From Nitrospira japonica (GTDB lineage: Bacteria; Nitrospirota; Nitrospiria; Nitrospirales; Nitrospiraceae), in contig NZ_LT828648.1 in NCBI RefSeq assembly GCF_900169565.1, positions 3,880,501-3,944,500 of the forward strand: a stretch of DNA of 64,000 bases, written 5' to 3'. Below are positions 52,353 through 61,888 of the stretch, piece after piece. Below the pieces are notes generated by a model, which was given only the letters and a program-made list of their open reading frames with translations, ran no database searches and was not told the origin of the DNA. How positions within the stretch are numbered: the first letter of the stretch is position 1; each line of letters opens with the position of its first letter. Both the position numbers and the translations under genes were made by a program.

Positions 52353-52961
52353 CTATTCCCTTGCTTGCGTCAGTTTCTCAATCAAACGATCGCATGAATC
52401 CTTGATTCGTTCAAAACAGATCCGAAAATCCTCTCGACTTCCGCGGTGAGGGTCCGCAATATCGAGCGGGCCTGTGCTGCAGAACCGGCCAAGCACAAAG
52501 ATCTTCTGCCGCTCGCGAGGGTAAAGTCTTGCGAGACGCTCCCTTTGGGACATTTCCATAACTAAGATCAAGTCCGACTGGTCGAGCAACTTTTGGTATA
52601 GCTGCTTGGCGGCATGACTCTCCAGAGAAACTCCGAATTGACCAGCCACTTCTCTTGCCAGACTGTGTGCGGGCCTCCCTGGAAGGGTCTCGATTCCGGC
52701 AGAACTGACGGAAATCAGCACGCTTTCTTTCCTGGCCTTATCGCGGAAATACGCTTCAGCCAAAGGGCTGCGGCATAGATTCCTCGCACAGACGAACAAC
52801 ACGTTCCGAACAGGGTGGGGCAAGGCCCTCGGAGTCATGATGCGTTCGGAGAAGACGCGAAGAATCCTGAGGTTCCGGTATGTGTGCCGTCCCGCTTCAC
52901 GCAAACCATGGAAATAACTCTGAATACCCCGTTTGAACCAGGCTACCCCTGTCGCGCTCAT
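52353..52961 (-). CDS. Low-molecular-weight protein tyrosine phosphatase
   Basis: The P-loop VCARNLCRSP gives CX5R with Cys58 and Arg64, and the general-acid Asp sits in ADPHRGSREDF. The enzyme domain spans about residues 50-200. The first 45 residues are a basic extension not seen in Wzb/Etp; a later ATG (MTPRAL, residue 42) could be the real start, but ATG 52961 overlaps the ATP-grasp stop as ATGA. Such phosphatases reset bacterial tyrosine kinases that control polysaccharide chain length; no such kinase is in the window. Confidence 0.88.
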   Translation of the reverse strand: MSATGVAWFKRGIQSYFHGLREAGRHTYRNLRILRVFSERIMTPRALPHPVRNVLFVCARNLCRSPLAEAYFRDKARKESVLISVSSAGIETLPGRPAHSLAREVAGQFGVSLESHAAKQLYQKLLDQSDLILVMEMSQRERLARLYPRERQKIFVLGRFCSTGPLDIADPHRGSREDFRICFERIKDSCDRLIEKLTQARE

Positions 52962-54217
52962 GAATGTCCCTTTACCAGATGCCTGATGTACTTCTGCAGT
53001 TCATACCTGGCTGGGCCAAGATCATCCCACCGCTCGATCTCGTAGTAGAGGTCCTTCTGCCAAAAATGAACGAATTCTGTCGTACTGCGGAGCCTTGAGG
53101 GATATCCAGAAGGAAGTCTGAGTGCCTCATCGGATTTGAAAGTTCTCATTAGCAGGTGATCGAGATCACCCAGAAGCCATCGCGACCTTACACCCGTCCT
53201 ATAGGTGGATGCGGGCATCGCAACAGGATGCTGGACAGCCAGTCGATACAGAAGGTTGGGGAGATTCAGACCCGCATCCAGCGCCAATTGTAGAGACCCC
53301 CAAAATCGTCCATTGATTTCCATTAGGTTTGGAATACCGGTTCCATGTTCGACCTTAAACTCTACCATCGCGACGCCATGCCATCCAACTTTCTTCAGCA
53401 ATCGAACCGCATGATCCGTCATCTCTTTGGGAAGCGCTATGCTTTCACGAAGGACACTCACTCCTCCGGACGGAGGCTTTTCTCGAAGCCGCCGATGGGC
53501 AAAAAGCGCGACCGGGTCACCGGCATTGCAGAGCGCGAATACGCCCTGGCCTTCCCCTTCGATACATTTCTGAATCAGAGAAGGCTCACGAAGATAGGGA
53601 ACGGTTCGATACAGCTGATTGAGTTCCTCCCGACTTCCAACCCGATGCACGCTGGTTCTGGCCCAGTGCCCGTTCACCGACATCAGCGACCGCCTCGGCT
53701 TAACGATGAGCGGATAATCGCCAAGAACTTCTGTGTCCGCAGGCGGAACCCCCTGCTCGACAAAAATGGTGGACGGAATGGGCACTCCCAATTCCACAGC
53801 CAAGTGACACAGCCCATACTTGTCAGACACCGAATTGTAACTTTCCCAAGACGGAAGTCCGTGGGTTTTCGACAGTCCTAAGCGTTCCCGGTATTCGGTA
53901 ACTGCCTGCATTGACGCATCGGTAACCGGCATGACGGCCGAGATATTCAACTGCCTGATGGCCTCGGCCAGACTTGAGATGAACTGCATGGGATTGGTAA
54001 GCGGAGAAGGATATCGCCACCGACTCACGCAATATCGCGATGCACCAGCCAGTGATGAGTCGGTCTCGGCTCCGACCACGACCGGAATCCCCGCTTGTCC
54101 AAGACCTCTCGTCACGGCCAACGCAGACCTCTCATCACCATCCGTAACGAGGACGCAGCCCTTGGAGCCTATCGAACTTGCGATACTGGTCTCCATGGCT
54201 AATCCGTCACCTCTCAC
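52958..54217 (-). CDS. ATP-grasp superfamily ligase (carboxylate-amine ligase type)
   Basis: The 419-residue protein has a pre-ATP-grasp Rossmann-like start (CVLVTDGDERSALAVTRGLGQAGIPVVVGAE) and ATP-grasp blocks (YPLIVKPRRSL, LIQKCIEGEGQGV, VEFKVEHGTGIPNLMEINGRFWGSL with Mg-binding Glu/Asn). It joins a carboxylate to an amine or thiol with ATP hydrolysis; the substrate is unknown. The GTG at 54217 forms a GTGA overlap with the deacetylase stop; ATG 54196 is an alternative. Its placement between phosphatase and deacetylase suggests modification of an amino sugar in the EPS. Confidence 0.82.
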   Translation of the reverse strand: MRGDGLAMETSIASSIGSKGCVLVTDGDERSALAVTRGLGQAGIPVVVGAETDSSLAGASRYCVSRWRYPSPLTNPMQFISSLAEAIRQLNISAVMPVTDASMQAVTEYRERLGLSKTHGLPSWESYNSVSDKYGLCHLAVELGVPIPSTIFVEQGVPPADTEVLGDYPLIVKPRRSLMSVNGHWARTSVHRVGSREELNQLYRTVPYLREPSLIQKCIEGEGQGVFALCNAGDPVALFAHRRLREKPPSGGVSVLRESIALPKEMTDHAVRLLKKVGWHGVAMVEFKVEHGTGIPNLMEINGRFWGSLQLALDAGLNLPNLLYRLAVQHPVAMPASTYRTGVRSRWLLGDLDHLLMRTFKSDEALRLPSGYPSRLRSTTEFVHFWQKDLYYEIERWDDLGPARYELQKYIRHLVKGHS

Positions 54218-55263
54218 CGCAGTCCGGACAATGTCAGCGCAAACAGTGGATCTGATGCGGCGGTATCCTCGTGCACGCTGATTCGCTTAAGCGCAAAGAC
54301 ATCCTGTGGCCTTCTGTCCTCCAGTCCGATTTCGCAGCCAACAGCTCCAAGATAACCGGTAGCTCTTGTGAGTCGCTGAATCTCACGGTCAAAATTTCCA
54401 TTGGGATAACAAAACACGGGAACTGGCGTAAGGTCGTGTCCCAGCAGTGCCTCATGGGATTTGATCAATTCATCCTCGACTTCGGCAAGCGGAATGTTGG
54501 TCAGAATCCTGTGGGAACAGGAATGCGCGCCGAACGCAATATTGTGTCCCGCCATTTCCTTCACTTCATTCCAATCCAACAATACACGAAGATTCGGCAC
54601 TCTCACTCCCAGAATCTGACTCAACCGATGGACAAACCCGGCAATGGTGCCAGAAGGAAGATGCTTGCATTGTTCGATTAGCCAGTCGGAATCAATCTCT
54701 CCCCTGGATTCAATCGACAGAGAAGGGACCGGCATCGTAGTCCCAGCAGCAGGCGACGTTTCCACCAACGCGCTGGACAGCGCCTCCGCGAATTCCTTCT
54801 CCGCCATCCGCTTTCGCGCATCTCCAACTATATACGCGAGTTCGTCAGGCCAGAACCATCGCGACGTGCCGATATAATCCGTGGCAAGAAAAATCGTGGC
54901 TGGAAGGTTGTATTTCTTCAGGATCGGAAAAGCATATCGATAATTGTCGTACCAGCCGTCATCGAACGTAATCGCGCAGTACCGCTTGCTGGAATCCAAT
55001 TCACCTGTGCGCCATTGTTCAAGCAGTTCCGCAAACGGCAATACAACGAACCGCTCGTGAAGATACGCCGCATGCGCCTCGAAGGTTTCGGATTGAACAT
55101 ACATCCCCGGCTGAATATGCTCGGCACGAACCATGTCGCTGGACACCACACGATGATAGGTGAGGATAGCCACCCGACCTCGATTCCGAACCTGCGCCAG
55201 TCCTGAGTAGTAATAGACATCTGCCAGCAGTTTCCATGTGGCTGTCTTCACCCCTGCTAACAC
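54214..55263 (-). CDS. Polysaccharide deacetylase (NodB/CE4 family)
   Basis: Metal-dependent N- or O-deacetylase of 349 residues. The NodB motifs are ILTYHRV, ITFDDGWYDNYRYAFPIL with the catalytic Asp pair, and FGAHSCSHRILT as the zinc His box. The GTG at 55263 is selected because AAGGAG is placed five bases upstream; the longer frame to a TTG at 55323 has no such site. The enzyme probably acts on the exopolysaccharide or its lipid-linked precursor. Confidence 0.88.
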   Translation of the reverse strand: MLAGVKTATWKLLADVYYYSGLAQVRNRGRVAILTYHRVVSSDMVRAEHIQPGMYVQSETFEAHAAYLHERFVVLPFAELLEQWRTGELDSSKRYCAITFDDGWYDNYRYAFPILKKYNLPATIFLATDYIGTSRWFWPDELAYIVGDARKRMAEKEFAEALSSALVETSPAAGTTMPVPSLSIESRGEIDSDWLIEQCKHLPSGTIAGFVHRLSQILGVRVPNLRVLLDWNEVKEMAGHNIAFGAHSCSHRILTNIPLAEVEDELIKSHEALLGHDLTPVPVFCYPNGNFDREIQRLTRATGYLGAVGCEIGLEDRRPQDVFALKRISVHEDTAASDPLFALTLSGLR

Positions 55264-55389
55264 GTCGACTCCTTGCTGCGGTATGTCTGAAAAAGCGGCG
55301 GGAAGCAGGACCGAACGGGACAATACCCTTCAAACAAAGGGACAGACCCGCGTAGCAGCGGTGTCTATCCCTTGGCGGATTGCTCCTGA

Positions 55390-55542
55390 CTAGAACAGCG
55401 TATAGATGAATGGCGCAACGGCCGATCCTTGCGTGAGGACGATGAGACTCCCCAATAACACGAGGACCAAGATAATCGGGAGAAGCCAGAACTTCTTCCG
55501 CTCTCGCATGAATGCCCATAATTCCTGAAGAAACTCTCCCAT
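55390..55542 (-). CDS. Small DUF5989-type membrane protein (50 residues)
   Basis: This ORF encodes MGEFLQELWAFMRERKKFW followed by one hydrophobic helix (LLPIILVLVLLGSLIVL) and a short tail ending FIYTLF. It has an AGGAGG eight bases before ATG 55542. Small proteins of this form are usually found beside SxtJ-type proteins and carbamoyltransferases, as here. The function is not known. Confidence 0.85.
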   Translation of the reverse strand: MGEFLQELWAFMRERKKFWLLPIILVLVLLGSLIVLTQGSAVAPFIYTLF

Positions 55543-55584
55543 GAATCATCCTCCTACTAATATCAGCGTGTTGCCATCGTAAAG

Positions 55585-55983
55585 TTAGAACATGTTCTTC
55601 ATATGCGTAGCCGGCCTGGGCGGACGTGTCACGCGATATGTCGTCGCGCCCGGGTCAAAACCTCTCCTCATCGGGTCCCGACCTGTAAGCTTCATGATCA
55701 CGCCCATCGGAGTGATGATGCCATAAAACAACACACCCAGGATAATTCGAGTATTGATCCATCCCAGAACATGTCCAATTAGCATCCACCCACGATACGG
55801 CTCCCGCAGGAGGCCGGGCGCCACCAATCCTGTCGCGGCCAAGAGCGTTCCCAATCCCACTGCCCACACACGTACCGGATCCTGCCTCCACACAAACGGG
55901 AATAACCCGATCAGAAGAAACACTCCACCCACTAGCAGCCCGAATTGTCGCAATACCGCCTTGCTAATCTCTTCGCGCTCCAT
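55585..55983 (-). CDS. SxtJ-like membrane protein
   Basis: A 132-residue protein with three or four hydrophobic segments (about 12-30, 35-55 and 70-95) and the conserved-looking WINTRIILGVLFYGIITPMGVIMKLTGRDPMRR, characteristic of the SxtJ family. ATG 55983 has AAGGA seven bases upstream; the frame before it is not supported. Together with the adjacent DUF5989 protein and the carbamoyltransferase at 61889 it forms a recurrent trio of unknown mechanism. Confidence 0.84.
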   Translation of the reverse strand: MEREEISKAVLRQFGLLVGGVFLLIGLFPFVWRQDPVRVWAVGLGTLLAATGLVAPGLLREPYRGWMLIGHVLGWINTRIILGVLFYGIITPMGVIMKLTGRDPMRRGFDPGATTYRVTRPPRPATHMKNMF

Positions 55984-56076
55984 AAATATCCTTATCTTTT
56001 CGTCTGTCTGAAGAGCCTGACTCTCCAGACGCATCCACACCGTTCATATTATGATCCAAGCTCTTTGGACTTGTCT

Positions 56077-57207
56077 TTACCTCTTCGAGGGACTCCAGGA
56101 CACGATGCGCTCACCTCGAAGATAGCGTATCCACGCGTCAAGAATCGAAATATTGACCATGACGAAAAATGAGGGGATACGTAAAACTCCGATATTGGGC
56201 AATTGCTGCGTAAGCAGATAGAGACAGGCCAGAACATAAAACAGCACCTGGACCAGCAACGTGGCCTGATAGAAGGGTGATGATGCGGCCAGGACGAGGT
56301 TCGAAACCAGCGCACCGATCATGGCAAAGGGAACCAACCACCGACACAACTTATGGCTCAATAACTGCCAGGCAAATAAGTGATACCGCATCGGATTGAG
56401 CAACGGTAAGCTTCGCATGAATACCGAAATTCCTCGTACGACGGTCCGGACCTTCCGCTCGTATTCCTTCTTTTGATCGGCAAGGTTCTTATAATACCCG
56501 ATGCTATCCGGATCGGCGACACCCCGTAGACCTAGTCGAATGCTGTTCAGCAATGTATTGAAGTCACTTTGTAAATCGGGTGCCCAGCTTCGACACACCT
56601 CACGCCGTGCGGAAAAAAACGAGCCGCTGAGGCCGACCAGAGTATTGACCCTGGACTCCAGGCTCCGCAAGGCCATTTCGTATCGGACATAGGCCCCTTC
56701 CCCGCTGACGACCCCGTCGGTATCGATAAATCGATCGACGCTGCTCACGCATCCGACGGTCCCATCCGAAAAATTGTTGACGATCTCGCTAATGGCCGTA
56801 GGCTCAAGTATGGTGGCTGTATCGGAAAATACCAAGACATCTCCGATCGTAGATTCGACCGCGAGCTTTTGCGCCGCTTCTTTCCCGCCTTTGACATTGG
56901 AGCGAACCAGTCTAATTCCGGAAGAAGCGAACGACCGAACGATATCGTCGGTCGCGTCGGTAGAACAATCGGACGCGACGATCAATTCGAGCTTCTCTCT
57001 CGGATACTCCAACTTGAGAGTATTCTCCAATTTCTCGCGAATCCGTTTCTCTTCATTATAGGCGGTAATGATGACTGCCACGGTCGGCCTAAACTCCGAC
57101 TTCCTTACTGGTCTGCTTCGAAACAAGCCGACAGTATAGAGGCATAGCGGGTATCCGGCATAGGCGTACCCGATAAACCAGACTGACAACCAGAACAACG
57201 CTTCCAT
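56077..57207 (-). CDS. Glycosyltransferase family 2 with C-terminal membrane helices
   Basis: The 376-residue protein has an N-terminal membrane segment and a GT-A domain: VAVIITAYNEEKRIREKLENTL, LIVASDCSTDATDDI, and VLVFSDTATILEP in place of a classical DxD. It ends with three to four helices (about 290-365). The overall form is that of chitin synthase or hyaluronan-synthase-like enzymes. ATG 57207 (MEALFWLSVWF) is preferred to the TTG at 57249, which would overlap the DegT gene. Confidence 0.86.
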   Translation of the reverse strand: MEALFWLSVWFIGYAYAGYPLCLYTVGLFRSRPVRKSEFRPTVAVIITAYNEEKRIREKLENTLKLEYPREKLELIVASDCSTDATDDIVRSFASSGIRLVRSNVKGGKEAAQKLAVESTIGDVLVFSDTATILEPTAISEIVNNFSDGTVGCVSSVDRFIDTDGVVSGEGAYVRYEMALRSLESRVNTLVGLSGSFFSARREVCRSWAPDLQSDFNTLLNSIRLGLRGVADPDSIGYYKNLADQKKEYERKVRTVVRGISVFMRSLPLLNPMRYHLFAWQLLSHKLCRWLVPFAMIGALVSNLVLAASSPFYQATLLVQVLFYVLACLYLLTQQLPNIGVLRIPSFFVMVNISILDAWIRYLRGERIVSWSPSKR

Positions 57208-57226
57208 ATCGTATCGCTCTACACCG

Positions 57227-58477
57227 TCAGCCGGAACTGCATTGGTCAACTGGGGCTGAACGTGCCCCGGTGTTCCTGGAGCGAGGCTCTGAAACTCCCA
57301 AGACCCGCCAGATCTTTACACGATCAGATTCCGTCACAAATTCATGGGTCGGCAAGGTCACCAATCGTTCGACGACCTCTTGAGCCCCTGGACATGTCCG
57401 GTCGGTAATCCGACCAGCCAGTTCGGGAATGTCCTGAATCGTCGTTGGGTAGCTTGAACTTACTCCGGCACCGTATTTTTGACTGCGCGCACAGGCCTCA
57501 TGCTTGGCCACTCTATCCCGCAAGAGAACCGGCAAGCGGAGATAGACGCCATCGGGGTGCGTAATTGGTTGCAGACCATTGAAGCCCTGGTTCAGTCCCA
57601 TAATCAATTTTCCTGCACAAGCCGCGCGATCCGTGTTTGCTTTGGCCAGCCGCCGGTCCCAGCCCACCAATTGACAGGCTCGCACCTCATCCATACGGCA
57701 CACCGGGAAATCGGTATAGAATTTGGTTTCTCCTAGACCAAGAAATGGAAGTCCGGACGGTAACCAATACCAGGTCGGGCGAATAAACGCCCTCATGAGA
57801 ACCAGTTCGGCCCAATTTCGACATGTTTCGCCGAAGGAGGCAGCCGGCAACTTCGAATATTCGGCATGAATCGCGTCGGCTAAGGTGGGCGACTTCGTAA
57901 CGATGATTCCTCCCGTTCCGCTCGTGAGGTTCTTTCCACGACCAAGGCTGAAAAATGCCACGTCTCCTTCAGTACCGACGAGTCCTTTTTCAGACCCTCC
58001 GCCCAGCGCCTGGGCCGCATCTTCGACCACAGCGATATCGCGTGTGCGGCATAGTTGGACGACACGTCGTACGTCAGCCGGAAGGCCAAAGAGGTGAGTC
58101 GGCAGAACACAGAGGATATCCTCACTCAGGAGCCGCTCCAGCTCTTCGAAGTCAAAATCCAGCGTGCGCGGGTTCACATCGCATAAAACAACCTCCAGGC
58201 CTGCTCTCACAATTGCTGACGGCACGGAAAAACACGTGTAGGCTGGAATGATCACCCGCCGTCGCCTTGAACTCGCCGCCAAGGCCTTCAGAACCACCAC
58301 CAGAGCGGCTTTCCCGGACGAAACAAGAAACACTCCCCTGGCCTGAAACTTGGCTTCCAATTCTCGGATCAATCGTTCACGGTACTTCCGACCACCAATG
58401 AGTCCCGGAAGAGAGCCAATGAGGTTGGAGAGAGAAAGAGGCGCCGAGGTGGGAGCAAGAGTCCGCTGCAGCTTCAT
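57227..58477 (-). CDS. DegT/DnrJ/EryC1/StrS-family aminotransferase
   Basis: PLP-dependent sugar aminotransferase of 416 residues that makes amino sugars from keto sugars on nucleotide carriers. Features are VFLVSSGKAALVVVLKAL, IIPAYTCFSVPSAIV, VVEDAAQALGG with the pyridine-binding Asp, and the PLP lysine in FSLGRGKNLTSGTGG. The C-terminal tail is longer and less conserved than usual. ATG 58477 overlaps the FemAB-like stop as ATGA. This supplies the amine that the FemAB-like or ATP-grasp neighbour could acylate. Confidence 0.86.
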   Translation of the reverse strand: MKLQRTLAPTSAPLSLSNLIGSLPGLIGGRKYRERLIRELEAKFQARGVFLVSSGKAALVVVLKALAASSRRRRVIIPAYTCFSVPSAIVRAGLEVVLCDVNPRTLDFDFEELERLLSEDILCVLPTHLFGLPADVRRVVQLCRTRDIAVVEDAAQALGGGSEKGLVGTEGDVAFFSLGRGKNLTSGTGGIIVTKSPTLADAIHAEYSKLPAASFGETCRNWAELVLMRAFIRPTWYWLPSGLPFLGLGETKFYTDFPVCRMDEVRACQLVGWDRRLAKANTDRAACAGKLIMGLNQGFNGLQPITHPDGVYLRLPVLLRDRVAKHEACARSQKYGAGVSSSYPTTIQDIPELAGRITDRTCPGAQEVVERLVTLPTHEFVTESDRVKIWRVLGVSEPRSRNTGARSAPVDQCSSG

Positions 58478-59508
58478 GGCAGATATTTGACGATGTGCGG
58501 ACCAAGCAAGTTGGCGGCAAAGAGTGGGAGACGCTGCCACAGGCTGATCGCGACCTTGAACTTCGGATTGTCAGGACTCAATCGAGGCATCTCCCGGCCC
58601 TGGCTCAACCAATAGTACCAGTATAATGGGCGCGGTTGAGCCCCCCACTGCTGTTTGAAACGGTACGTCCCGCTGTCCACGGACGATCGCCCGAAATCGA
58701 ACTCCGTGAATCCCTCCCGACAGGCATATTCGAGAACGGCATGATACAGCAACATGTTAGGCGCCAGCCGACCGTATCGTTTGTCCGATGCCGCCCATGG
58801 AATTTCAAGTACCCGGCGGAATCCATAGACCAGTCCCGCCGCAAGCGGCTGCTGTTGCAATGATACGACGAACAAGCGAGTCTCTTTGGGGAAAGCGTCG
58901 ACAATCGCTCGGAAGAAACCCTTTGCATATACAGGAGTACCAAGATCCCTCATGCATCGAGAGAAGACGCTGTAATAGTCATTCAAGAGTTCTTCAGCCC
59001 CGATACGAACCTCCATCCCCTCCTTCTGCCCTCGCCGGATCTGGCTTCGCAGCTTCGACGGGTAGGCTTTGAACAAGGCTTCCGGATCAGAAGGCAAGGC
59101 CAGGCGCATGGACACTTTGTGCTGACCTACCGGCCAATCGGTCTCCAATGGCGCCGTCTGTCTCAATTCAATGTGGCCGGCTCCAAGTTCACGGGCAAGG
59201 TCGCCGGCCCGAGCCAATAACTTCTCGGTAGCCATCCGATCTTCTGCGAGAATCCCCCCATAATTGAAAAAAGCCAGAGAAGTCAGAAAGCTCCCAAACA
59301 GGGGGCTTTTTGTGAGGACCAGAGGGAGCACGCCGCGAACCATATCCTGGCCGTCCTTGGCCATCAAATAGAAGGTGGGGTGCCCAAACACGCGCGTCAC
59401 AACCTCCCGCCATGCCAGGGTGTGATAGCCGGAGGCTTCCGGGCGGCTCAGTACAAATGCATCCCATAGGGCGGCGTCGGTGGCAGTATTCAGAGTAATA
59501 ACGTTCAT
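58474..59508 (-). CDS. FemAB-like GNAT acyltransferase (XrtA/PEP-CTERM-type)
   Basis: A 344-residue protein with two GNAT-like domains. The typical blocks are GYHTLAWREVVTRVFGHPTFYLMA, SPLFGSFLTSLAFFNYGGILAED, YPSKLRSQIRRGQKEGMEVRIG and the end FTEFDFGRSSVDSGTYRFKQQWGAQPRPLYWYYW. That last region is shared by FemAB-related proteins of exosortase-associated EPS clusters. FemAB enzymes add amino acids from charged tRNA; whether this one does is not known. ATG 59508 starts MNVITLN. Confidence 0.86.
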   Translation of the reverse strand: MNVITLNTATDAALWDAFVLSRPEASGYHTLAWREVVTRVFGHPTFYLMAKDGQDMVRGVLPLVLTKSPLFGSFLTSLAFFNYGGILAEDRMATEKLLARAGDLARELGAGHIELRQTAPLETDWPVGQHKVSMRLALPSDPEALFKAYPSKLRSQIRRGQKEGMEVRIGAEELLNDYYSVFSRCMRDLGTPVYAKGFFRAIVDAFPKETRLFVVSLQQQPLAAGLVYGFRRVLEIPWAASDKRYGRLAPNMLLYHAVLEYACREGFTEFDFGRSSVDSGTYRFKQQWGAQPRPLYWYYWLSQGREMPRLSPDNPKFKVAISLWQRLPLFAANLLGPHIVKYLP

Positions 59509-59548
59509 GGATTTTCGTCCCAACAGAACCGGCGGAGAAAACTCCCGT

Positions 59549-60784
59549 TCAATTCAACGGATGAGAACGTCCGTTGCGAGAAACAATCACCGAATCGATC
59601 GCCATTTCTAGCGACCGAGCCATGACGGCCCACGAATGATGCTCCCGAACCCGAGCTAATCCGTTTGCGCCCAGACGCTGGGCCTCGGTCGGATTTTCGA
59701 GTAAATGCACAACCTTGTCGGCAAAGACTTGCGCACTGTCTGCGAGAGCCACTTCACGATTATCGACCAGATCCAAACCTTCGATGCTGAGCGGTGTTGC
59801 GACAGTGGCCTTTTTCATTGCCATGGCGATCAAGATCTTGTTCTTGACGCCGGTCCCCAGTCTCAGGGGACAAACCACGAGCGCCGACGATCTTACGAAC
59901 GGCCGTACGTCCTCGACCTCTCCAGTGACGTGAATGCCTGGTCTCTGTGCCAATCTTCTGACATTTTCCGGCGGACCGTTGCCGACGATCCAAAACTGCG
60001 CATGGGGACGCTTCGCCCTGATTAGGGGAAAGATCTCATCCGAAAAATAGAGCGCTGCATCTTGATTAGGCGGATAGCCCATCACTCCGGTGAATACCAA
60101 CTTGTCCGTTTCTCCCTGACCTATGCCGGGCAGGAAGTAGTCCATGTCAACTCCGTTCGTCACGGTGAGCGTGTTAGAGGAGCCTGACAGCCCCTTGATA
60201 ACGCCCTCGTCGACGACGGAATTCGTAACCACCAGATCGAAGACATTTCCAACGGTACGCTCAAGTTGCCTGGCCCGCACAAGATGGGCCCACGCAGACA
60301 ATTTTTTCGAGAGTCCATGCTCCGACCGCAATACACGAAGCCCCATGAGCGTAATGGAATCCGTGAGATCCACGATCGCAGGGATGGCTCGATGCTCTCC
60401 GACATACTCCGTCATGAAAATCAGATCGGCATAAATGAGATCGACTTTCGCCTCGATACACAGCGCGTCGATCTTTTCCCGCATCATGCGATAGTAGGAT
60501 GGCTGTCGATACCGTGTCTCGAAAAAAGCGGCCAGATTCATGCGATGCCATTGCTGCCCCCACCACGTCGGTCGAGGAGGATCGGGAAGGACCTCGACAC
60601 GCGCGAAGACACGGGCGGCAGTAGGGTCATTGAGAAACATCCTGTATCGATCCCGAGATGAGCAGCGGCAGACCAGCAATAACTCATGATGCTTGGACAG
60701 TTCGCGGCAGAGGCTAAACAGCCGGGGAGATCCCGGCATGCTCGAAGTGGCGGGAACATCGGAAGTCAGCACCAATATTTTCAT
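59549..60784 (-). CDS. Glycosyltransferase (GT4-like, EPS/PEP-CTERM type)
   Basis: The 411-residue GT-B enzyme beginning MKILVLTSDVPATSSMPGSPRLFSLCREL resembles the sugar transferases of PEP-CTERM-type EPS loci. The C-terminal domain has VFTGVMGYPPNQDAALYF, IVGNGPPENVRRLAQRPGIHVTGEVEDVRPFV and VCPLRLGTGVKNKILIAMAMKKATVAT, the donor-binding Glu being replaced by Lys-rich KNKI. Upstream is a 74-base gap to the decarboxylase gene. Confidence 0.87.
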   Translation of the reverse strand: MKILVLTSDVPATSSMPGSPRLFSLCRELSKHHELLLVCRCSSRDRYRMFLNDPTAARVFARVEVLPDPPRPTWWGQQWHRMNLAAFFETRYRQPSYYRMMREKIDALCIEAKVDLIYADLIFMTEYVGEHRAIPAIVDLTDSITLMGLRVLRSEHGLSKKLSAWAHLVRARQLERTVGNVFDLVVTNSVVDEGVIKGLSGSSNTLTVTNGVDMDYFLPGIGQGETDKLVFTGVMGYPPNQDAALYFSDEIFPLIRAKRPHAQFWIVGNGPPENVRRLAQRPGIHVTGEVEDVRPFVRSSALVVCPLRLGTGVKNKILIAMAMKKATVATPLSIEGLDLVDNREVALADSAQVFADKVVHLLENPTEAQRLGANGLARVREHHSWAVMARSLEMAIDSVIVSRNGRSHPLN

Positions 60785-60858
60785 GATTTATGTCTTACTG
60801 AACCATTGTACCCGCCGCATCCATCTCGGGCTGCATGACAACACCAACCGTGCGGCTG

Positions 60859-61869
60859 TCAGTCCGATACGACCTGACTGAAATATTCGATAGTCTTTCG
60901 GAGACCATCCTCAAGTTCCACTTCCGGCTCCCATCCCAGCAACTGCTTCGCAAGACGAATGTCCGGGCGTCGCACTTTCGGATCGTCAGCCGGTAACGGT
61001 CTATACTCGATCTGGCTTTTAGAACCGGTGAGCTTGAGCACAAGCTCGGCAATGCCCTTGACGGTCAATTCTCGCGGATTGCCAATATTCACGGGGTCGT
61101 GGATGGTTTCAGGCAGGGGTTGAGTAGACTTCGTCAGAAATCTTGCCCGATTCGTACGTTCCGCTACCGGCTTGTCTGAGTCGATCAAGAGCAGCGTCGT
61201 AATACCCCGGACCAAGTCATCGACGTAACAGAAACTTCTGGTCTGGCTTCCATCACCAAATATGGTCAATGGCTTCCCTTGAAGGGCTTGCACCACGAAG
61301 TTCGACACGACTCGCCCATCGTGAGGACGCATCCTCGGTCCATACGTGTTGAAAATTCTGACAATGCGGGTGTCGACTCCGTGATACCGGTGATAGGCCA
61401 TCGTCATGGCCTCGGCAAACCGCTTCGCCTCGTCATAGACGCCGCGGGGGCTGATGGGATTGACATTCCCCCAATAGGTTTCCGGTTGGGGGTTCACCAA
61501 CGGATCGCCATAGACTTCCGAGGTGCTGGCCAACAGTAGTCGAGCGTGTTTCGCCTTGGCCAACCCCAATACCTTATGCGTACCCAGCGCACCAACCTTC
61601 ATCGTCGCGATGGGCATCTCCAGATAATCCTGGGGACTTGCCGGGGACGCAAAGTGCAGGATCGCATCAAGCGCCCCGTCTACATGAATGTAGTCGCACA
61701 CGTTGTACTTGACGAAGCTGAACCGAGGATGTCCCATCAAATGCGCGATATTCTCGGCTCGTCCAGTGATCAGATTGTCCATCACAATTACGTCATGCCC
61801 CTTACCAATCAGCAAGTCACTCAGGTGACTGCCAAGAAATCCAGCGCCTCCGGTGATGAGAATCCGCAT
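60859..61869 (-). CDS. UDP-glucuronate decarboxylase-like NAD-dependent epimerase (extended SDR)
   Basis: The 336-residue enzyme has the NAD motif [10 protein letters not shown] (7-16), Ser117 in STSEVYGDP, catalytic Tyr145-x3-Lys149 in YDEAK, and [21 protein letters not shown], which together fit UDP-xylose synthase. An insertion of about 25 residues (around 225-250, [20 protein letters not shown]) is not usual for UXS proteins. ATG 61869 has GGAGG eight bases upstream. It would supply UDP-xylose or a related sugar to the glycosyltransferases. Confidence 0.87.
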   Translation of the reverse strand: MRILITGGAGFLGSHLSDLLIGKGHDVIVMDNLITGRAENIAHLMGHPRFSFVKYNVCDYIHVDGALDAILHFASPASPQDYLEMPIATMKVGALGTHKVLGLAKAKHARLLLASTSEVYGDPLVNPQPETYWGNVNPISPRGVYDEAKRFAEAMTMAYHRYHGVDTRIVRIFNTYGPRMRPHDGRVVSNFVVQALQGKPLTIFGDGSQTRSFCYVDDLVRGITTLLLIDSDKPVAERTNRARFLTKSTQPLPETIHDPVNIGNPRELTVKGIAELVLKLTGSKSQIEYRPLPADDPKVRRPDIRLAKQLLGWEPEVELEDGLRKTIEYFSQVVSD

Positions 61870-61888
61870 ACACGTGCCTCCCATTTCT

